Shown here: piece after piece, positions 49,866 to 61,834 of the stretch | Layout of the letters: each line of letters begins with the position of its first letter | Numbering within the stretch: the stretch's first letter is position 1 | Assembly (NCBI RefSeq): GCF_010731295.1 | Contig: NZ_AP022579.1 | Span: 4,712,001 to 4,776,000, forward strand | Direction of reading: 5' to 3' | Origin: Mycolicibacterium boenickei | GTDB taxonomy: Bacteria > Actinomycetota > Actinomycetes > Mycobacteriales > Mycobacteriaceae | DNA: 64,000 nucleotides | The notes under the pieces: generated by a model | Told to the model about the DNA's origin: nothing | What the model saw: only the letters and a program-made list of their open reading frames with translations | Databases searched by the model: none | Made by a program: the position numbers and the translations under genes

Positions 49866-51833
49866 GTGCGGTTGCTGGCGTCCACCCGTTCGGTCATCGC
49901 GCTGCTCGGCGTCGCCGCGCTGATCCTTGCCGGATGCGCCGACGGAAATCGGCGCCCGGCCAGGACCGATGCCGGGCCGTGCCAGATCGTGTCCAACGGG
50001 ACGCCGATGCCCAAGCCCCCGGCAGCACCGACACCCGCCCCACCGCCGGCACCGCCGACGACCAGGGACCTCGCGACCAACCCCGAGATCGGCACCGGCT
50101 ACCGCAGCGACATGACCGCCGTCCGCACCGCGACCTACGCGGTGGCCACCGCCAACCCGCTGGCCACCGAGGCCGCCTGCAAGGTGCTCCGCGACGGCGG
50201 GACCGCTGCCGACGCGCTGGTGACCGCACAGGCCGTCCTCGGGCTCGTCGAGCCTCAGTCCTCCGGGATCGGCGGTGGCGGTTTCCTGCTGTATTACGAC
50301 GCGGCGGGCAACGCGGTACGCGCGTACGACGGACGGGAGACCGCCCCGGCCGCGGCGAGCGAGAACTATCTGCGCTGGGTATCCGAGACCGATCGGACCG
50401 TCCCCAAACCCGACGCCCGGGCGTCGGGGCGCTCCATCGGGGTGCCGGGCATCGTGCGACTGCTCGACGACGTCCACCGTCAGTACGGCAAGAAGGCCTG
50501 GCGCGATCTGTTCAGCCCGGCCGTGACGCTGGCTGACCAGGGATTCGACATCAGCCCGCGCCTGGCCGCCGCGATCGACGATGCCGACGCCCAGCTTCGG
50601 CTGGATCCCGCGGCCGGCGGATATTTTCTCAACACCGACGGCAGCCCCAAACCGGTAGGCACCCGGATGACCAACCCGGCCTACGCGAAAACCCTGGGCG
50701 CCATCGCATCCGAGGGGGCCAAGGCCTTCTACACCGGCGACATCGCCCGCGCTGTCGCCGCAGCCGCCGCCGACACCAGCGGCGGCCGCACGCCCGGCGC
50801 GATCACGGAACAGGACCTCGCCACCTACGCCGTCAAGCAACGGGTCCCGCTGTGCACCACCTACCGCGGCCGCGAGGTCTGCGGGATGCCACCGCCGTCC
50901 TCAGGCGGCATCGCGGTGGCGGCCACTCTCGGCATGCTCGAGCACTTCCCCATGAGCAACTACAAACCGGCGCGCGTCGACCGCAACGGCGGTCATCCGT
51001 CGGTGACCGGGGTGCACCTGGTCTCCGAGGCCGAACGCCTCGCCTACGCCGACCGGGACCGCTATGTCGCCGACACGGATTTCGTCCCGCTTCCCGGCGG
51101 ATCGCCCGAAACCCTGCTGGACGGCGCCTACCTCACGGGCCGGGCCGCCCTGATCTCCAAGAACCACACGATGGGCGTCGCCGCACCAGGGGACTTCGCA
51201 CCTCCGATGACGATTCCGCCGGCGCCCGAACACGGCACCAGCCAGATCAGCATCATCGACAGCCTCGGCAACGCCGCATCCCTGACCACCACGATCGAGT
51301 CCGCGTTCGGCTCGTTCCACATGGTCGACGGCTTCCTGCTGAACAACCAGCTGACCGACTTCTCCGCCGAGCCGGTCAGCGCCGAAGGCCATCCGCTGCC
51401 CAACCGGGTCCAGCCGGGCAAGCGTCCCCGCAGCACCATGGCGCCGACGCTGGTGTTCGACAAGACGGGGACGCAACGAGGTCCCCTGTATGCCGTCCTG
51501 GGCTCCCCCGGTGGTGCGGTCATCATCCAGTTCGTCGTGAAAACCCTTGTCGGCATCATGGATTGGAACCTGGACCCACAACAGGCGGTGTCCATGATCG
51601 ATTTCGGCGCGGCCAACACGCCCGTCACCAACGTCGGCGGGGAGCATCCGATGGTCGACACGGTGGCCAACGGAGACCGAGATCAACTCGTCGAAGGCCT
51701 GCGGGCCCTCGGGCACCAGGTGTCACTGGCCGATCAGTCCAGCGGACTCTCGGCCCTGGTGCGCACCCCCTCGGGCTGGATCGGCGGGGCCGATCCGCGC
51801 CGGGAGGGTGTGGTGCTCGGCGATCCCGGTTGA
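49866..51833 (+). CDS. ggt: gamma-glutamyltransferase, lipoprotein
   Basis: A 655-residue exported Ntn hydrolase. The signal peptide ends in lipobox LAGC with Cys at 24, then a Pro/Ala linker. The large-subunit part has [20 protein letters not shown] and GYFLN; the self-cleavage/catalytic Thr is in [20 protein letters not shown], followed by TTIESAFGS, and [11 protein letters not shown] and [13 protein letters not shown] in the small subunit. It would cleave glutathione or gamma-glutamyl compounds at the cell surface. GTG 49866 has TACCGT six bases upstream, a leaderless start, divergent from uvrC. Confidence 0.92.
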   Translation: MRLLASTRSVIALLGVAALILAGCADGNRRPARTDAGPCQIVSNGTPMPKPPAAPTPAPPPAPPTTRDLATNPEIGTGYRSDMTAVRTATYAVATANPLATEAACKVLRDGGTAADALVTAQAVLGLVEPQSSGIGGGGFLLYYDAAGNAVRAYDGRETAPAAASENYLRWVSETDRTVPKPDARASGRSIGVPGIVRLLDDVHRQYGKKAWRDLFSPAVTLADQGFDISPRLAAAIDDADAQLRLDPAAGGYFLNTDGSPKPVGTRMTNPAYAKTLGAIASEGAKAFYTGDIARAVAAAAADTSGGRTPGAITEQDLATYAVKQRVPLCTTYRGREVCGMPPPSSGGIAVAATLGMLEHFPMSNYKPARVDRNGGHPSVTGVHLVSEAERLAYADRDRYVADTDFVPLPGGSPETLLDGAYLTGRAALISKNHTMGVAAPGDFAPPMTIPPAPEHGTSQISIIDSLGNAASLTTTIESAFGSFHMVDGFLLNNQLTDFSAEPVSAEGHPLPNRVQPGKRPRSTMAPTLVFDKTGTQRGPLYAVLGSPGGAVIIQFVVKTLVGIMDWNLDPQQAVSMIDFGAANTPVTNVGGEHPMVDTVANGDRDQLVEGLRALGHQVSLADQSSGLSALVRTPSGWIGGADPRREGVVLGDPG

Positions 51834-51846
51834 CCCGGGCGAGAAG

Positions 51847-52320
51847 TCAGTCCGGCTTCGAGCGGTACTGGTCGATCAGGTCTCGGACCTCGTCCATGGC
51901 CTCGACGGCACGGCCCTTGTCGATCGCCTGGATCGCCATCACCGGGATGTACTCGTCATCGGGCAGATCCAGCCGGGCCCAGCGGGCTCCGACCGGGAAC
52001 GACACACCGAGCGCCTCGGACCACGGAATCACCTTGAAACCGATCAGATTCCGGACCGCGACACCGGCCGGGCCGACCTTCAGCCGCGGCCGCGCGAACA
52101 ACAACACCACTCCGCCGATGATCGCGCCGAGCAACGCGATCGCCACCTGATCGGAGGTCTGGAACACCACGCCGGTGGACCCCACCTTCAGCAGCACACC
52201 GACCGCGACGTGCGCCAGAAAGATGATCAGCGCCGCACCGTAGGCGAAATACGGTGTCCGATAAGGCCGGATGTCGAGATCCCAGCTGTCCCCGGTCTTC
52301 TTGTCAGTCTTGTCGGTCAT
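51847..52320 (-). CDS. PH-domain membrane protein (Rv1417-like)
   Basis: A 157-residue protein with two adjacent N-terminal helices (YFAYGAALIIFLAHVAVGVL and VAIALLGAIIGGVVLLFA) and a C-terminal bacterial PH-like domain (VGPAGVAVRNLIGFKVIPWS, LDLPDDEYIPVMAIQAIDKG). Function is unknown. It follows ribH by seven bases, as in M. tuberculosis, so it is the last gene of the riboflavin run. It converges with ggt. Confidence 0.85.
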   Translation of the reverse strand: MTDKTDKKTGDSWDLDIRPYRTPYFAYGAALIIFLAHVAVGVLLKVGSTGVVFQTSDQVAIALLGAIIGGVVLLFARPRLKVGPAGVAVRNLIGFKVIPWSEALGVSFPVGARWARLDLPDDEYIPVMAIQAIDKGRAVEAMDEVRDLIDQYRSKPD

Positions 52321-52327
52321 CGGTCGG

Positions 52328-54132
<1,805 letters not shown>

Positions 54133-54229
54133 CTGCGCCACCTTGCCTGTTCTCATGCCAGGTCCCCAATGCGGGACCATATGCCGACTCCAGTATGAAC
54201 CACCGAAATCCAGCGGTTATTGCCAGCTC

Positions 54230-54829
54230 TTACTCACCGGGACCGGCCATCAGCCGTTCCACGTATTTGGCGATGATGTCCACCTCGAGGTTGACCGTCG
54301 TCCCGACGGCCGCGTGACCGAGCGTGGTGAGCTCACGGGTGGTGGGGATCAGTGACACCTCGAACCAGTCGTCACCCACGGCGGACACGGTCAGCGAGAC
54401 GCCGTCGACGGTGATCGAACCCTTCTCGACGACGTAGCGCGACAGCGCGGCAGGCAGGCCGATGCGCACCACTTCCCAGTGGTCGAAGGGCGTGCGGGAA
54501 ATCACAGTGCCGGTGCCGTCCACATGGCCCTGCACGATGTGCCCGCCGAGTCGACTGTTGACCGCTGCGGCCCGCTCCAGGTTGACCTGGCTGCCCACTC
54601 CGACTCCGCCCAGGCTGGACCGGTTGAGCGTCTCCCCCATCACATCGGCGGTGAACACGCCGTCGGGCAGTACGTCCACCACGGTCAGACAGACCCCGTT
54701 CACCGCGATCGAGTCGCCGTGGCCGGCGTCAGCGGTGACCACGGGCCCGCGGATGGTGAACCGGGCGGCATCCGTCAGCTCCGCCTTGTCGACCAGGACA
54801 CCCAGCTCTTCAACGATTCCGGTGAACAC
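54230..54829 (-). CDS. ribE: riboflavin synthase alpha chain
   Basis: A 199-residue enzyme with two lumazine-binding repeats: MFTGIVEELGVLVDKAELTD with SIAVNGVCLTVVDV, and GGHIVQGHVDGTGTVISRTP with SITVDGVSLTVSAV. It dismutates lumazine to riboflavin (the gene is called ribC in M. tuberculosis). GTG 54829 is seven bases after -10 TAGTCT on the minus strand (54842-54837), so the transcript is leaderless. Divergent from lprG. Confidence 0.95.
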   Translation of the reverse strand: MFTGIVEELGVLVDKAELTDAARFTIRGPVVTADAGHGDSIAVNGVCLTVVDVLPDGVFTADVMGETLNRSSLGGVGVGSQVNLERAAAVNSRLGGHIVQGHVDGTGTVISRTPFDHWEVVRIGLPAALSRYVVEKGSITVDGVSLTVSAVGDDWFEVSLIPTTRELTTLGHAAVGTTVNLEVDIIAKYVERLMAGPGE

Positions 54830-54902
54830 GTGGACCAGACTATTCAGTCAACCGGGAGTTGGAGAAAACGCCCGACCGCCGCGAGCCTCTACGATGCAAG
54901 TC

Positions 54903-55619
54903 ATGCAGACGCGCCCACGCTTCGCAGTCCAGTCCTTACTCGCAATCCTCTTCGCAGCGGCCGCCCTCGTCGCGGGTTGCTCGTCGTCCTCCTCGGAGAA
55001 GTCGAACGCCCCGCTGCCCGACGCGGCCGAACTCCTGCAGCAGTCCGCCGCCACCACCAAGGCCCAGCAGAGCGTGCATCTGCTGCTGACCGTGGAGGGC
55101 ACCATCAAGGGCCTCCCCGTGGAGAAGCTCGACGGCGACCTGACCAACACGCCCGCCGTGGCCGCAGAGGGCACCGTCGACCTCAACGCCTTCGGCCAGA
55201 AGATCTCCGACGCCAAGTTCGTCGTCGCCGACGGCATCCTCTACGCCGCGCTGACCGCGGGCGATCCGCTGTCCGATTACGGGCCCGCCGAGAAGATCTA
55301 CGACGTCTCGACCATCCTGAACCCCGAGCTCGGGCTGGCCAACGTGCTGTCGAACTTCACCGACCCCAAGGCCGAGGGCCGCGAGTCGGTCAACGGCACC
55401 GAGGGGGTCCGCGTGACCGGCACCGTCAGCGCCGACGCGGTCAACAAGATCGCCCCGCAGCTCAAGGCTGAGGGCCCGGTCCCGGGCACCGCCTGGATCA
55501 AGGAGGACGGCGACCACGCCCTGCTGCAGGCCAAGCTCGAGCCCACCCCCGGAAACAGCGTCACCATGACCCTGACCGACTGGGGCAAGCAGGTCACCGT
55601 CACCAAGCCCGCTTCCTGA
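54903..55619 (+). CDS. lprG: LprG, triacylated-lipid carrier lipoprotein
   Basis: A 238-residue lipoprotein with signal peptide [20 protein letters not shown] (lipobox Cys 26). The mature domain ([60 protein letters not shown]) is the LppX/LprG fold that binds acylated glycolipids. With P55 it transports triacylglycerides and lipoarabinomannan to the outer envelope. -10 TACGAT at 54890-54895 places the start at ATG 54903; ATG 54894 is in frame but overlaps that -10. Its TGA overlaps the P55 ATG. Confidence 0.94.
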   Translation: MQTRPRFAVQSLLAILFAAAALVAGCSSSSSEKSNAPLPDAAELLQQSAATTKAQQSVHLLLTVEGTIKGLPVEKLDGDLTNTPAVAAEGTVDLNAFGQKISDAKFVVADGILYAALTAGDPLSDYGPAEKIYDVSTILNPELGLANVLSNFTDPKAEGRESVNGTEGVRVTGTVSADAVNKIAPQLKAEGPVPGTAWIKEDGDHALLQAKLEPTPGNSVTMTLTDWGKQVTVTKPAS

Positions 55620-57292
55620 TGCAGGCCGCGGAGTCGGCGAGGTCCGGCCGCAACCGCCACATCGCGATCAGCGCGGGCAGTCTCGCCGTGCTGCTGGGTG
55701 CCCTCGACACCTACGTCGTGGTCACGATCATGACCGACATCATGTCCGACGTCGGTATCGCGATCAACAAGATCCAGCAGGTCACGCCGATCATCACCGG
55801 CTATCTGCTGGGCTACATCGCGGCCATGCCGCTGCTGGGCCGGGCCTCGGACCGGTTCGGGCGCAAGATGCTGATCCAGGTCGGTCTGGCCGGCTTCGCG
55901 GTCGGGTCGGTGATCACCGCGCTGTCGGGGGACCTGACCATGCTGGTCATCGGCCGGGTGGTGCAGGGCACCGCGAGCGGCGCGCTGCTCCCCGTGACCC
56001 TGGCGCTGGCCGCCGATCTGTGGGCGGCACGCAACCGGGCCGCGGTGCTCGGCGGCGTCGGCGCCGCGCAGGAATTCGGCAGTGTCCTTGGCCCGCTGTA
56101 CGGCATCGGTGCAGTCGCGCTGTTCCATCACTGGCAGGCCGTGTTCTGGATCAATGTGCCGCTGGCCGTCATCGCCATGGTGATGATCCATTTCAGCCTG
56201 CCGGGCAAGCAGCAGAGCGACCATCCGGAGAAGGTCGACGTCGTCGGTGGCATCCTGCTGGCGATCGCATTGGGCCTGGCCGTCGTCGGCCTCTACAACC
56301 CGGAGCCGGACGGCAAGCACGTCCTGCCCGAGTGGGGCCCGCCGCTGCTGATCGGCGCGCTGGTGGCGGCGGTGGCGTTCTTCGTCTGGGAGAAGGTCGC
56401 CCGCACCCGGCTGATCGAACCCGCGGGCGTGAAGTTCCTGCCGTTCCTCGCCGCGCTCGCGGCGTCGTTGTGCACCGGTGCCGCGTTGATGGTGACGCTG
56501 GTCAATGTCGAACTGTTCGGTCAGGGCGTGCTCGGCAAGGACAAGTACGAGGCCGCCTTCCTGCTGCTGCGGTTCCTGATCGCCCTGCCGATCGGCGCCC
56601 TGATCGGTGGCTGGATCGCCACCCGGGTCGGGGATCGGATCGTCAGCTTCACCGGTTTGATGATCGCCGCAGGCGGCTTCTGGCTGATCACCCACTGGTC
56701 GATCGACGTGCTCGACAACACCTACGACCTGGCTCTGTTCCGGCTGCCGGTGCTCGACACCGATCTGGCGATCGTGGGCCTCGGCCTCGGTCTGGTGATC
56801 GCGCCGCTCACCTCGGCCACGCTGCGGGTGGTGCCTGCCGCACAGCACGGCATCGCCTCGGCATTCGTCGTGGTGGCCCGCATGATCGGCATGCTGATCG
56901 GCATGGCGGCGCTGTCCGCCTGGGGTCTGTACCGGTTCAATCAGCACCTGGCCGGTCTGACCGCTGCGGCGAACAGCCGCGAGATGTCGCTTCAGGAGCG
57001 GCTGGCGTCGCAGGCGACCCGCTACCGCGAGGCGTATGTGTCGATGTACGGCGACATCTTCGGGATCACCGCGATCGTCTGCGTGGTGGGTGCGGTGCTC
57101 GGCCTGCTGATCGCGGCGCGCCACTTCCACGCCGACGAACTCGAGGGCCCGCCTCCCGCCGGCGACGACGGTGACGGTGACGCCCCGACCGGGCAGCTGT
57201 ACCTGCCCACGCAGGTGCTGCCGGTCCAGTCCGCCGACGAGACGGTCCAGCTACCGCGACAGCAGCCTCCTGGGCGGCACCGGTCGGACTGA
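55619..57292 (+). CDS. p55: P55 MFS efflux/lipid transporter
   Basis: A 557-residue major facilitator with about 14 helices. Helix 1 has [20 protein letters not shown] (the D of motif D1), the helix 2-3 loop [20 protein letters not shown] is a clear motif A, and helix 4-5 carry [20 protein letters not shown]. The C-terminal 50 residues are a hydrophilic Asp/Pro-rich tail. ATG 55619 overlaps the lprG stop (TGATG). The lprG-p55 pair is conserved in mycobacteria and confers drug tolerance and envelope lipid export. Confidence 0.94.
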   Translation: MQAAESARSGRNRHIAISAGSLAVLLGALDTYVVVTIMTDIMSDVGIAINKIQQVTPIITGYLLGYIAAMPLLGRASDRFGRKMLIQVGLAGFAVGSVITALSGDLTMLVIGRVVQGTASGALLPVTLALAADLWAARNRAAVLGGVGAAQEFGSVLGPLYGIGAVALFHHWQAVFWINVPLAVIAMVMIHFSLPGKQQSDHPEKVDVVGGILLAIALGLAVVGLYNPEPDGKHVLPEWGPPLLIGALVAAVAFFVWEKVARTRLIEPAGVKFLPFLAALAASLCTGAALMVTLVNVELFGQGVLGKDKYEAAFLLLRFLIALPIGALIGGWIATRVGDRIVSFTGLMIAAGGFWLITHWSIDVLDNTYDLALFRLPVLDTDLAIVGLGLGLVIAPLTSATLRVVPAAQHGIASAFVVVARMIGMLIGMAALSAWGLYRFNQHLAGLTAAANSREMSLQERLASQATRYREAYVSMYGDIFGITAIVCVVGAVLGLLIAARHFHADELEGPPPAGDDGDGDAPTGQLYLPTQVLPVQSADETVQLPRQQPPGRHRSD

Positions 57293-57297
57293 CCGGT

Positions 57298-57453
57298 TCA
57301 GCAGCGTTCGACCCCAGGGCTCAGCAAACGTGGCGCCCGGTCGGCCTCAACCGGCCGACTGGGCATCACGAGGCGTAGCGGGGCGCGCACCAGCGCCCGG
57401 ATCAGGCGGGGAGTCGGTGGCGCGATGGGGAGCCAGTCCTGCAGTGCGGTCAT
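57298..57453 (-). CDS. small hypothetical protein, 51 aa
   Basis: A short minus-strand gene from ATG 57453 to TGA, convergent with p55 five bases away. The ATG follows an AAAGGACG ribosome site, and the codons show the mycobacterial third-position bias. The peptide begins MTALQDWLPIAPPTPRLIRA and is basic and amphipathic in the middle (RALVRAPLRLV), with one C-terminal Cys. There is no signal peptide. It follows ribD by 150 bases with its own possible promoter (TACACT at 57520-57515). No family is recognised; a membrane-surface or regulatory peptide is possible. Confidence 0.65.
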   Translation of the reverse strand: MTALQDWLPIAPPTPRLIRALVRAPLRLVMPSRPVEADRAPRLLSPGVERC

Positions 57454-57508
57454 GCTCGCGTCCTTTGCTCGTGTTCACCGGGCGCGGATTCGGCAGCGAA
57501 CGCGCTTT

Positions 57509-57522
57509 GGTACGAGTGTACC
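57509..57522. promoter_or_regulatory. inverted repeat GGTACGAGTGTACC upstream of the 51-aa gene
   Basis: GGTAC and GTACC flank GAGT, overlapping the possible minus-strand -10 TACACT of the small gene. A repressor bound here would cover the promoter. Confidence 0.4.
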
Positions 57523-57561
57523 GATCACTACCGACAACGATCGGCATTTCGCGAGCGTAAC

Positions 57562-57575
57562 TTAGGTCACCCTAA
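57562..57575. promoter_or_regulatory. iron-box-like palindrome TTAGGTCACCCTAA
   Basis: TTAGG and CCTAA with a 4-base centre match the inner 14 bases of the mycobacterial IdeR consensus at 11 positions; the outer half-site is missing. It lies between ribD and the 51-aa gene. An IdeR or related metal regulator is possible but unproven. Confidence 0.35.
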
Positions 57576-57606
57576 CTAGCGCTGGCTACCTTCTGCGAGG
57601 CCGCTA

Positions 57607-58608
57607 TCAGTTCGGCACCAGACTCAGGCGAACATCCGGCCCGATGGCGGTGATGCCGTCGAACCGCCACCGCTGGGCGTGCACGATGCTCGGTACCCCG
57701 ATGTCGTCGACCGCGGTGATCGGCCCACCGAGCAACATCGGCGCCACATAGGCCAGGATCCGGTTCACCACGCCGGCCCGCAGGAAGGCCCCGGCCAGGG
57801 TCGGCCCACCCTCCAGGAGCACGTCCGTCCGGTCCCCCAGCGACCGCATCACCTCATGCGGATCATGCGTGCGGATCAACATCGTGTGCGAATCGTCGTT
57901 GAGCACATTGGCGTCCAGCGACACCTCTCGCATGCCCACCACCACCCGCAGGGGCTGGTGATCGGTCAGCGTGCCGTCGGCCCGGCGTGCCGTCAGCGTC
58001 GGGTCGTCGACGAACACGGTCCCGGTACCGACCACGATCGCGTCGGCGGCGGCCCGCTTGCGATGCACGTCCGCGCGGGCGGCCTCACTGGTGATCCACT
58101 GGCTGGAACCGTCGGCGGCGGCACTGCGGCCGTCCACACTCGTCGCGAATTTCCATGTGACATGCGGCAATCCGGTGCGCTGCTTGTAGAGCCACTCGCG
58201 CAGCGGTCCCGTCTCGACCTCGTCGGCCAGGAGCCCGGGACTCACCGTGACGCCGGCGTCGACAAGCCGTTGGGCACCGCCCGCGGCCTCCGCGTTCGGA
58301 TCGGACACCGCGTAGGTGACCGACGAAATCCCTGCCGCCAGAAGCGCATCCACGCACGGCGGGGTGCGCCCGTGGTGATTGCACGGCTCCAGGGTGACGA
58401 CGGCGGTGCCACCCTCGGCCCGGTCCCCCGCTGCCTGGAGGGCCATCACCTCGGCGTGCGGGCCTCCTACCGGCTGGGTCCCGCCGACGCCGGCGATCTG
58501 CCCGTCCCTGTCGAGAATCACCGCGCCGACCGGCGGATTGGGGTAGGTCGAACCCTTGACCTGTTCGGCCTGCTCGATGGCCAGCCGCATCGCGGCCTCG
58601 GGCGTCAT
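57607..58608 (-). CDS. ribD: bifunctional pyrimidine deaminase/reductase RibD
   Basis: A 333-residue enzyme (RibG in M. tuberculosis). The deaminase domain has the zinc motif [20 protein letters not shown] and [20 protein letters not shown]. The reductase domain has [40 protein letters not shown] and [20 protein letters not shown]. It converts the GTP-derived pyrimidine for RibH. ATG 58608 overlaps the rpe stop (ATGA). Confidence 0.96.
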   Translation of the reverse strand: MTPEAAMRLAIEQAEQVKGSTYPNPPVGAVILDRDGQIAGVGGTQPVGGPHAEVMALQAAGDRAEGGTAVVTLEPCNHHGRTPPCVDALLAAGISSVTYAVSDPNAEAAGGAQRLVDAGVTVSPGLLADEVETGPLREWLYKQRTGLPHVTWKFATSVDGRSAAADGSSQWITSEAARADVHRKRAAADAIVVGTGTVFVDDPTLTARRADGTLTDHQPLRVVVGMREVSLDANVLNDDSHTMLIRTHDPHEVMRSLGDRTDVLLEGGPTLAGAFLRAGVVNRILAYVAPMLLGGPITAVDDIGVPSIVHAQRWRFDGITAIGPDVRLSLVPN

Positions 58609-59309
58609 AGCGTCAGGTGTCGCGAAGCGCTCGCAGCCTGCTGACGCAGCGACTTCACCGCGGCGGCCGGATCGGCCGCGCTGTAGACCGCGGAACCCGC
58701 GACGAAGCAGTCCACGCCGGCCTCGGCAGCCTGCTCGATGGTGTCGGCATTGATGCCGCCGTCGATCTCCACGACGATGGTCAGCTCGCCGGCGTCGACG
58801 AGCCGCCGCGCGGTGCCCACCTTGGCGAGCACCTCAGGTATGAATTTCTGTCCGCCGAACCCGGGCTCGACCGACATCACCAGCAGCGTGTCGAACTCCT
58901 TGAGGATCTCCAGGTACGGCTCCAACGGGGTGCCGGGCTTCACCGACAGGCCGGCCTTGGCGCCGGCGGCGCGGATGTCGCGGGCCACGCCGATCGGGTT
59001 GTCGGTCGCCTCGGCGTGGAAGGTGACGTTGTACGCACCCGCCTCGGCGTACGGCGGCGCCCAGCGCTCGGGCTGGTCGATCATCAGGTGGCAGTCCATC
59101 GGGATGTCGGTCGCCTTGAGCAGGGACTCCACCACCGGCAGGCCCAACGTGAGGTTGGGTACGAAGTGGTTGTCCATCACGTCGACGTGCAGCCAGTCGG
59201 CCCCGGCCACCGCGGCGACCTCGTCGGACAGCCGCGCGAAGTCAGCGGACAGGATGGACGGGGCGATCAACGGAGTCTTGTGCTCCTCGCGTGCGCGGGG
59301 GTCTGCCAT
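58605..59309 (-). CDS. rpe: ribulose-phosphate 3-epimerase
   Basis: A 234-residue TIM barrel linking ribulose-5-phosphate and xylulose-5-phosphate. [52 protein letters not shown] and [20 protein letters not shown] carry the metal and catalytic residues. [20 protein letters not shown] holds the second Asp. ATG 59309 is chosen over the upstream frame that enters rsmB. Confidence 0.96.
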   Translation of the reverse strand: MADPRAREEHKTPLIAPSILSADFARLSDEVAAVAGADWLHVDVMDNHFVPNLTLGLPVVESLLKATDIPMDCHLMIDQPERWAPPYAEAGAYNVTFHAEATDNPIGVARDIRAAGAKAGLSVKPGTPLEPYLEILKEFDTLLVMSVEPGFGGQKFIPEVLAKVGTARRLVDAGELTIVVEIDGGINADTIEQAAEAGVDCFVAGSAVYSAADPAAAVKSLRQQAASASRHLTL

Positions 59310-59314
59310 GGCGG

Positions 59315-60724
59315 TCAGCCTACTTTTAGGGCGGCGGCGAACATCGCATCGGTCCCATGCCGGTGCGGCCACAGCTGGACGTGCGGTCCGTCACCGAGGT
59401 CGTCGGCCGGGGCAAACAACTCGCGGGTGTCCAGCTGGGTCACCGGATGCCGGCGCACGGCATCGGCCACCACCCCGACGGTTTCGGCCAGGTGCGGCGA
59501 ACAGGTCGCGTAGAGGACCACGCCGCCGGGCCGGGTCAGCGAGATGGCCGCGGCGAGCAGCTCACGCTGCAGTTTCGCCAGGCCCGGGACGTCGCCGGGC
59601 TGGCGTCGCCACCTGGCCTCCGGGCGTCGGCGCAGCGCGCCCAACCCGGTACACGGGGCGTCGACCAGGACCCGGTCGAAACCGGGTTCCAGACCGGATT
59701 CCCGCCCGTCCACCCGGCGCACGTCGACGTCGAGGCCACGCGTGTTCTCCTCGACCAGATCGGCCCGCCGCGGTGCGGGCTCGACCGCGGTGACGCGGGC
59801 ACCCGAGGCCGCACCGATGGCGGCCAGCAGCGCGGTCTTCCCGCCGGGGCCGGCGCACAGATCGAGCCAACGGCCGTTGTCCGGGCCGTCGAGTTCGGCC
59901 AGGGTCAGCGCTCGGGCCACGAGCTGACTGCCCTCGTCCTGGACCTGGGCGGCGCCGTCACGCACCGCAGCCAGTTGCCCGGGGTCGCCGCCCGGCAGGT
60001 AGACCGCATAGGGCGAGTACCGGCCCACGGTGCCGTCGGCCTGAGCAGCCAGCTCGGCAGCGGTCAGCGCGGTGGGCCGGGCTGCCAGGTGGACCACCGG
60101 ACGTTCGTCGTCGCTGGTCAGCAGGGCGTCGAGTTCACCGGCCCGGGCACCCAATGCATCGGTGAAGGCCTGGGCGATCCACCGTGGGTGGGCGTGCAGG
60201 AAGGCCGCGTGCCCCACCGGGTCGGTGGCCGCAGGCGGTGCCAGCTGCTCCATCCACTCGGCCTCGGTGCTGCGGGAGATCGTCCGCAACACCCCGTTGA
60301 CGAAACCGGCTCGGGCCGAGTCGAATTCGATTCCGGCCTGTTCGACGGTGGTGGATACCGCGGCGTGCGGTTCGACCCGGGTACGCAGCAGTTGGTAGGC
60401 GCCAAGGCGCAACAGGTCGAGCAGCACCGGATCGATCCGCTCGGGCGGACGCCCGGCCGCCGCGGCGATGACCGCGTCGAGCAGCCCGCGCGTCCGGCAG
60501 GCGCCGTAGGTCAGCTCGGTGGCGAAAGCCGCGTCGCGGCCCTCGATGCCCCGTTCCCGCAGCAGTGCGGGCAGAGCCAGGTTGGCGTAGGAATCGCGCT
60601 CCGACACCGCGCGCAGCACGTCGAACGCCGCCCGGCGGGCGGGATCCAGCGGGGTGCGCCGGTACTGGCGGTTGCGTTGCGGTGCCCGGTTGGTTCGGTT
60701 CGGTCGGTTCTGCGGATTGCTCAT
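59315..60724 (-). CDS. rsmB: 16S rRNA m5C967 methyltransferase RsmB (Fmu)
   Basis: A 469-residue RNA methyltransferase. An N-terminal NusB-like domain ([40 protein letters not shown]) is followed by the SAM domain: [40 protein letters not shown] with the first catalytic Cys, and [20 protein letters not shown] with the second. ATG 60724 overlaps the fmt stop (ATGA). The Asn/Arg-rich N-terminus is variable in mycobacteria. Confidence 0.95.
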   Translation of the reverse strand: MSNPQNRPNRTNRAPQRNRQYRRTPLDPARRAAFDVLRAVSERDSYANLALPALLRERGIEGRDAAFATELTYGACRTRGLLDAVIAAAAGRPPERIDPVLLDLLRLGAYQLLRTRVEPHAAVSTTVEQAGIEFDSARAGFVNGVLRTISRSTEAEWMEQLAPPAATDPVGHAAFLHAHPRWIAQAFTDALGARAGELDALLTSDDERPVVHLAARPTALTAAELAAQADGTVGRYSPYAVYLPGGDPGQLAAVRDGAAQVQDEGSQLVARALTLAELDGPDNGRWLDLCAGPGGKTALLAAIGAASGARVTAVEPAPRRADLVEENTRGLDVDVRRVDGRESGLEPGFDRVLVDAPCTGLGALRRRPEARWRRQPGDVPGLAKLQRELLAAAISLTRPGGVVLYATCSPHLAETVGVVADAVRRHPVTQLDTRELFAPADDLGDGPHVQLWPHRHGTDAMFAAALKVG

Positions 60725-61650
60725 GATGCACGCACCGATTCGTCCAGCCGCGCGCCGCGGGCCCAGTCGGCGGCGTTCATGAGCTTCTTGCCGGGCGGTT
60801 GGATCTGCCCCAGCCGAACCGGTTGCGACCCGGTGCCGACCAGTACCGCGTTGCGTTCGACCCGGATCTCACCGGGCGCCAACGAATCTTGCGACTGCTC
60901 CACCGTGACGGGACCGACCTTGACCCGCAGGTCCCCGATCATCGTCCAGGCACCGGGATTCGGGGTGACGGCGCGGATCTGCCGGTCGATGACGTGGGCT
61001 GGCAGGTCCCAGCGCACCCGGGCTGACTCCACGCTGATCTTGGGCGCCAGGCTGACGCCGTCCTCGGGCTGCGGCACCGCGGTGAGCGCGCCTTCGGCGA
61101 TTCCATCCAATGTGGACTCCAACAACGTCGCGCCCGAATCAGCAAGCCGCCCAAGCAGATCGCCCGCCGTGTCGGTGTCGCGCACCCGCTCGGTGACCAC
61201 CCCGTAGACCGGGCCCGAGTCGAGGGCCGGTTCGATGAGGAACGTCGTGGCCCCGGTGACCTCGTCACCGGCCGCCAGGGAGGCCTGCACCGGCGCGGCC
61301 CCGCGCCAGGCGGGCAGCAACGAGAAGTGCAGATTGATCCAGCCGTGCTCGGGCACCGCGAGCAGGCGTTCGCTCAGCAGCGCGCCGTACGCGACGACGG
61401 CGCAGCAGTCGGGTGCCAGCTCGGACAGCTCGGCGATGAACTCGTCGGAGTTGGGCTTGGCCGGGCGCAGCACCGGTATGTCGTGCTCGAGAGCCAGCTT
61501 CGCGACCGGCGACGGTGCGGGCTTGCCGCGCCGCCCGGCGGCCGCGTCAGGCCGGGTCAGGACCGCGACCACGTCGTGACGGGGCGAGTCGATCAGCCGC
61601 TGCAACGACGGGAGGGCGGGCTCTGGGGTTCCGGCAAAGACAAGACGCAC
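60721..61650 (-). CDS. fmt: methionyl-tRNA formyltransferase
   Basis: A 309-residue enzyme formylating initiator Met-t[23 protein letters not shown] is the N-terminal fold, [20 protein letters not shown] and [20 protein letters not shown] hold the active-site Asn/His region, and [20 protein letters not shown] follows. GTG 61650 lies six bases after -10 TAGACT (61662-61657), a leaderless start. It heads the fmt-rsmB-rpe-ribD run. Nothing is seen in the 184 bases between it and the next gene upstream. Confidence 0.96.
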   Translation of the reverse strand: MRLVFAGTPEPALPSLQRLIDSPRHDVVAVLTRPDAAAGRRGKPAPSPVAKLALEHDIPVLRPAKPNSDEFIAELSELAPDCCAVVAYGALLSERLLAVPEHGWINLHFSLLPAWRGAAPVQASLAAGDEVTGATTFLIEPALDSGPVYGVVTERVRDTDTAGDLLGRLADSGATLLESTLDGIAEGALTAVPQPEDGVSLAPKISVESARVRWDLPAHVIDRQIRAVTPNPGAWTMIGDLRVKVGPVTVEQSQDSLAPGEIRVERNAVLVGTGSQPVRLGQIQPPGKKLMNAADWARGARLDESVRAS

Positions 61651-61834
61651 CGAAACAGTCTAGGTATCCAGGGCGCTGCTCCCCTAATACGTCGACTCAT
61701 CGATGTCGGGTCGGCGGACTTGCATCCGGATGTTCTCAGCGCCACCGCAGAGCCGCGTTCACAGGCACGATTCCGCACATAGGTGATTTCAATCATGCTG
61801 CGCGTCAGCGTGGTTGTGATTGAGCGGGCGGTTT

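Noticed and set aside
47812..49923. 703-codon frame antisense to uvrC
   Set aside because: The opposite strand encodes a complete UvrC. The start of this frame is only the minisatellite read backwards.
54133..54229. FMN riboswitch ahead of ribBA
   Set aside because: The 97-base gap is too short, and no conserved RFN-element blocks were recognised.
55298..57130. 610-codon frame antisense to p55
   Set aside because: The translation is dominated by His, Gln, Arg and Asp, the reverse image of MFS codons. P55 on the plus strand has clear transporter motifs.
61651..61834. Remnant gene between fmt and the DUF222 gene
   Set aside because: Only short frames without codon bias were found on either strand, and no tRNA-like structure was seen.
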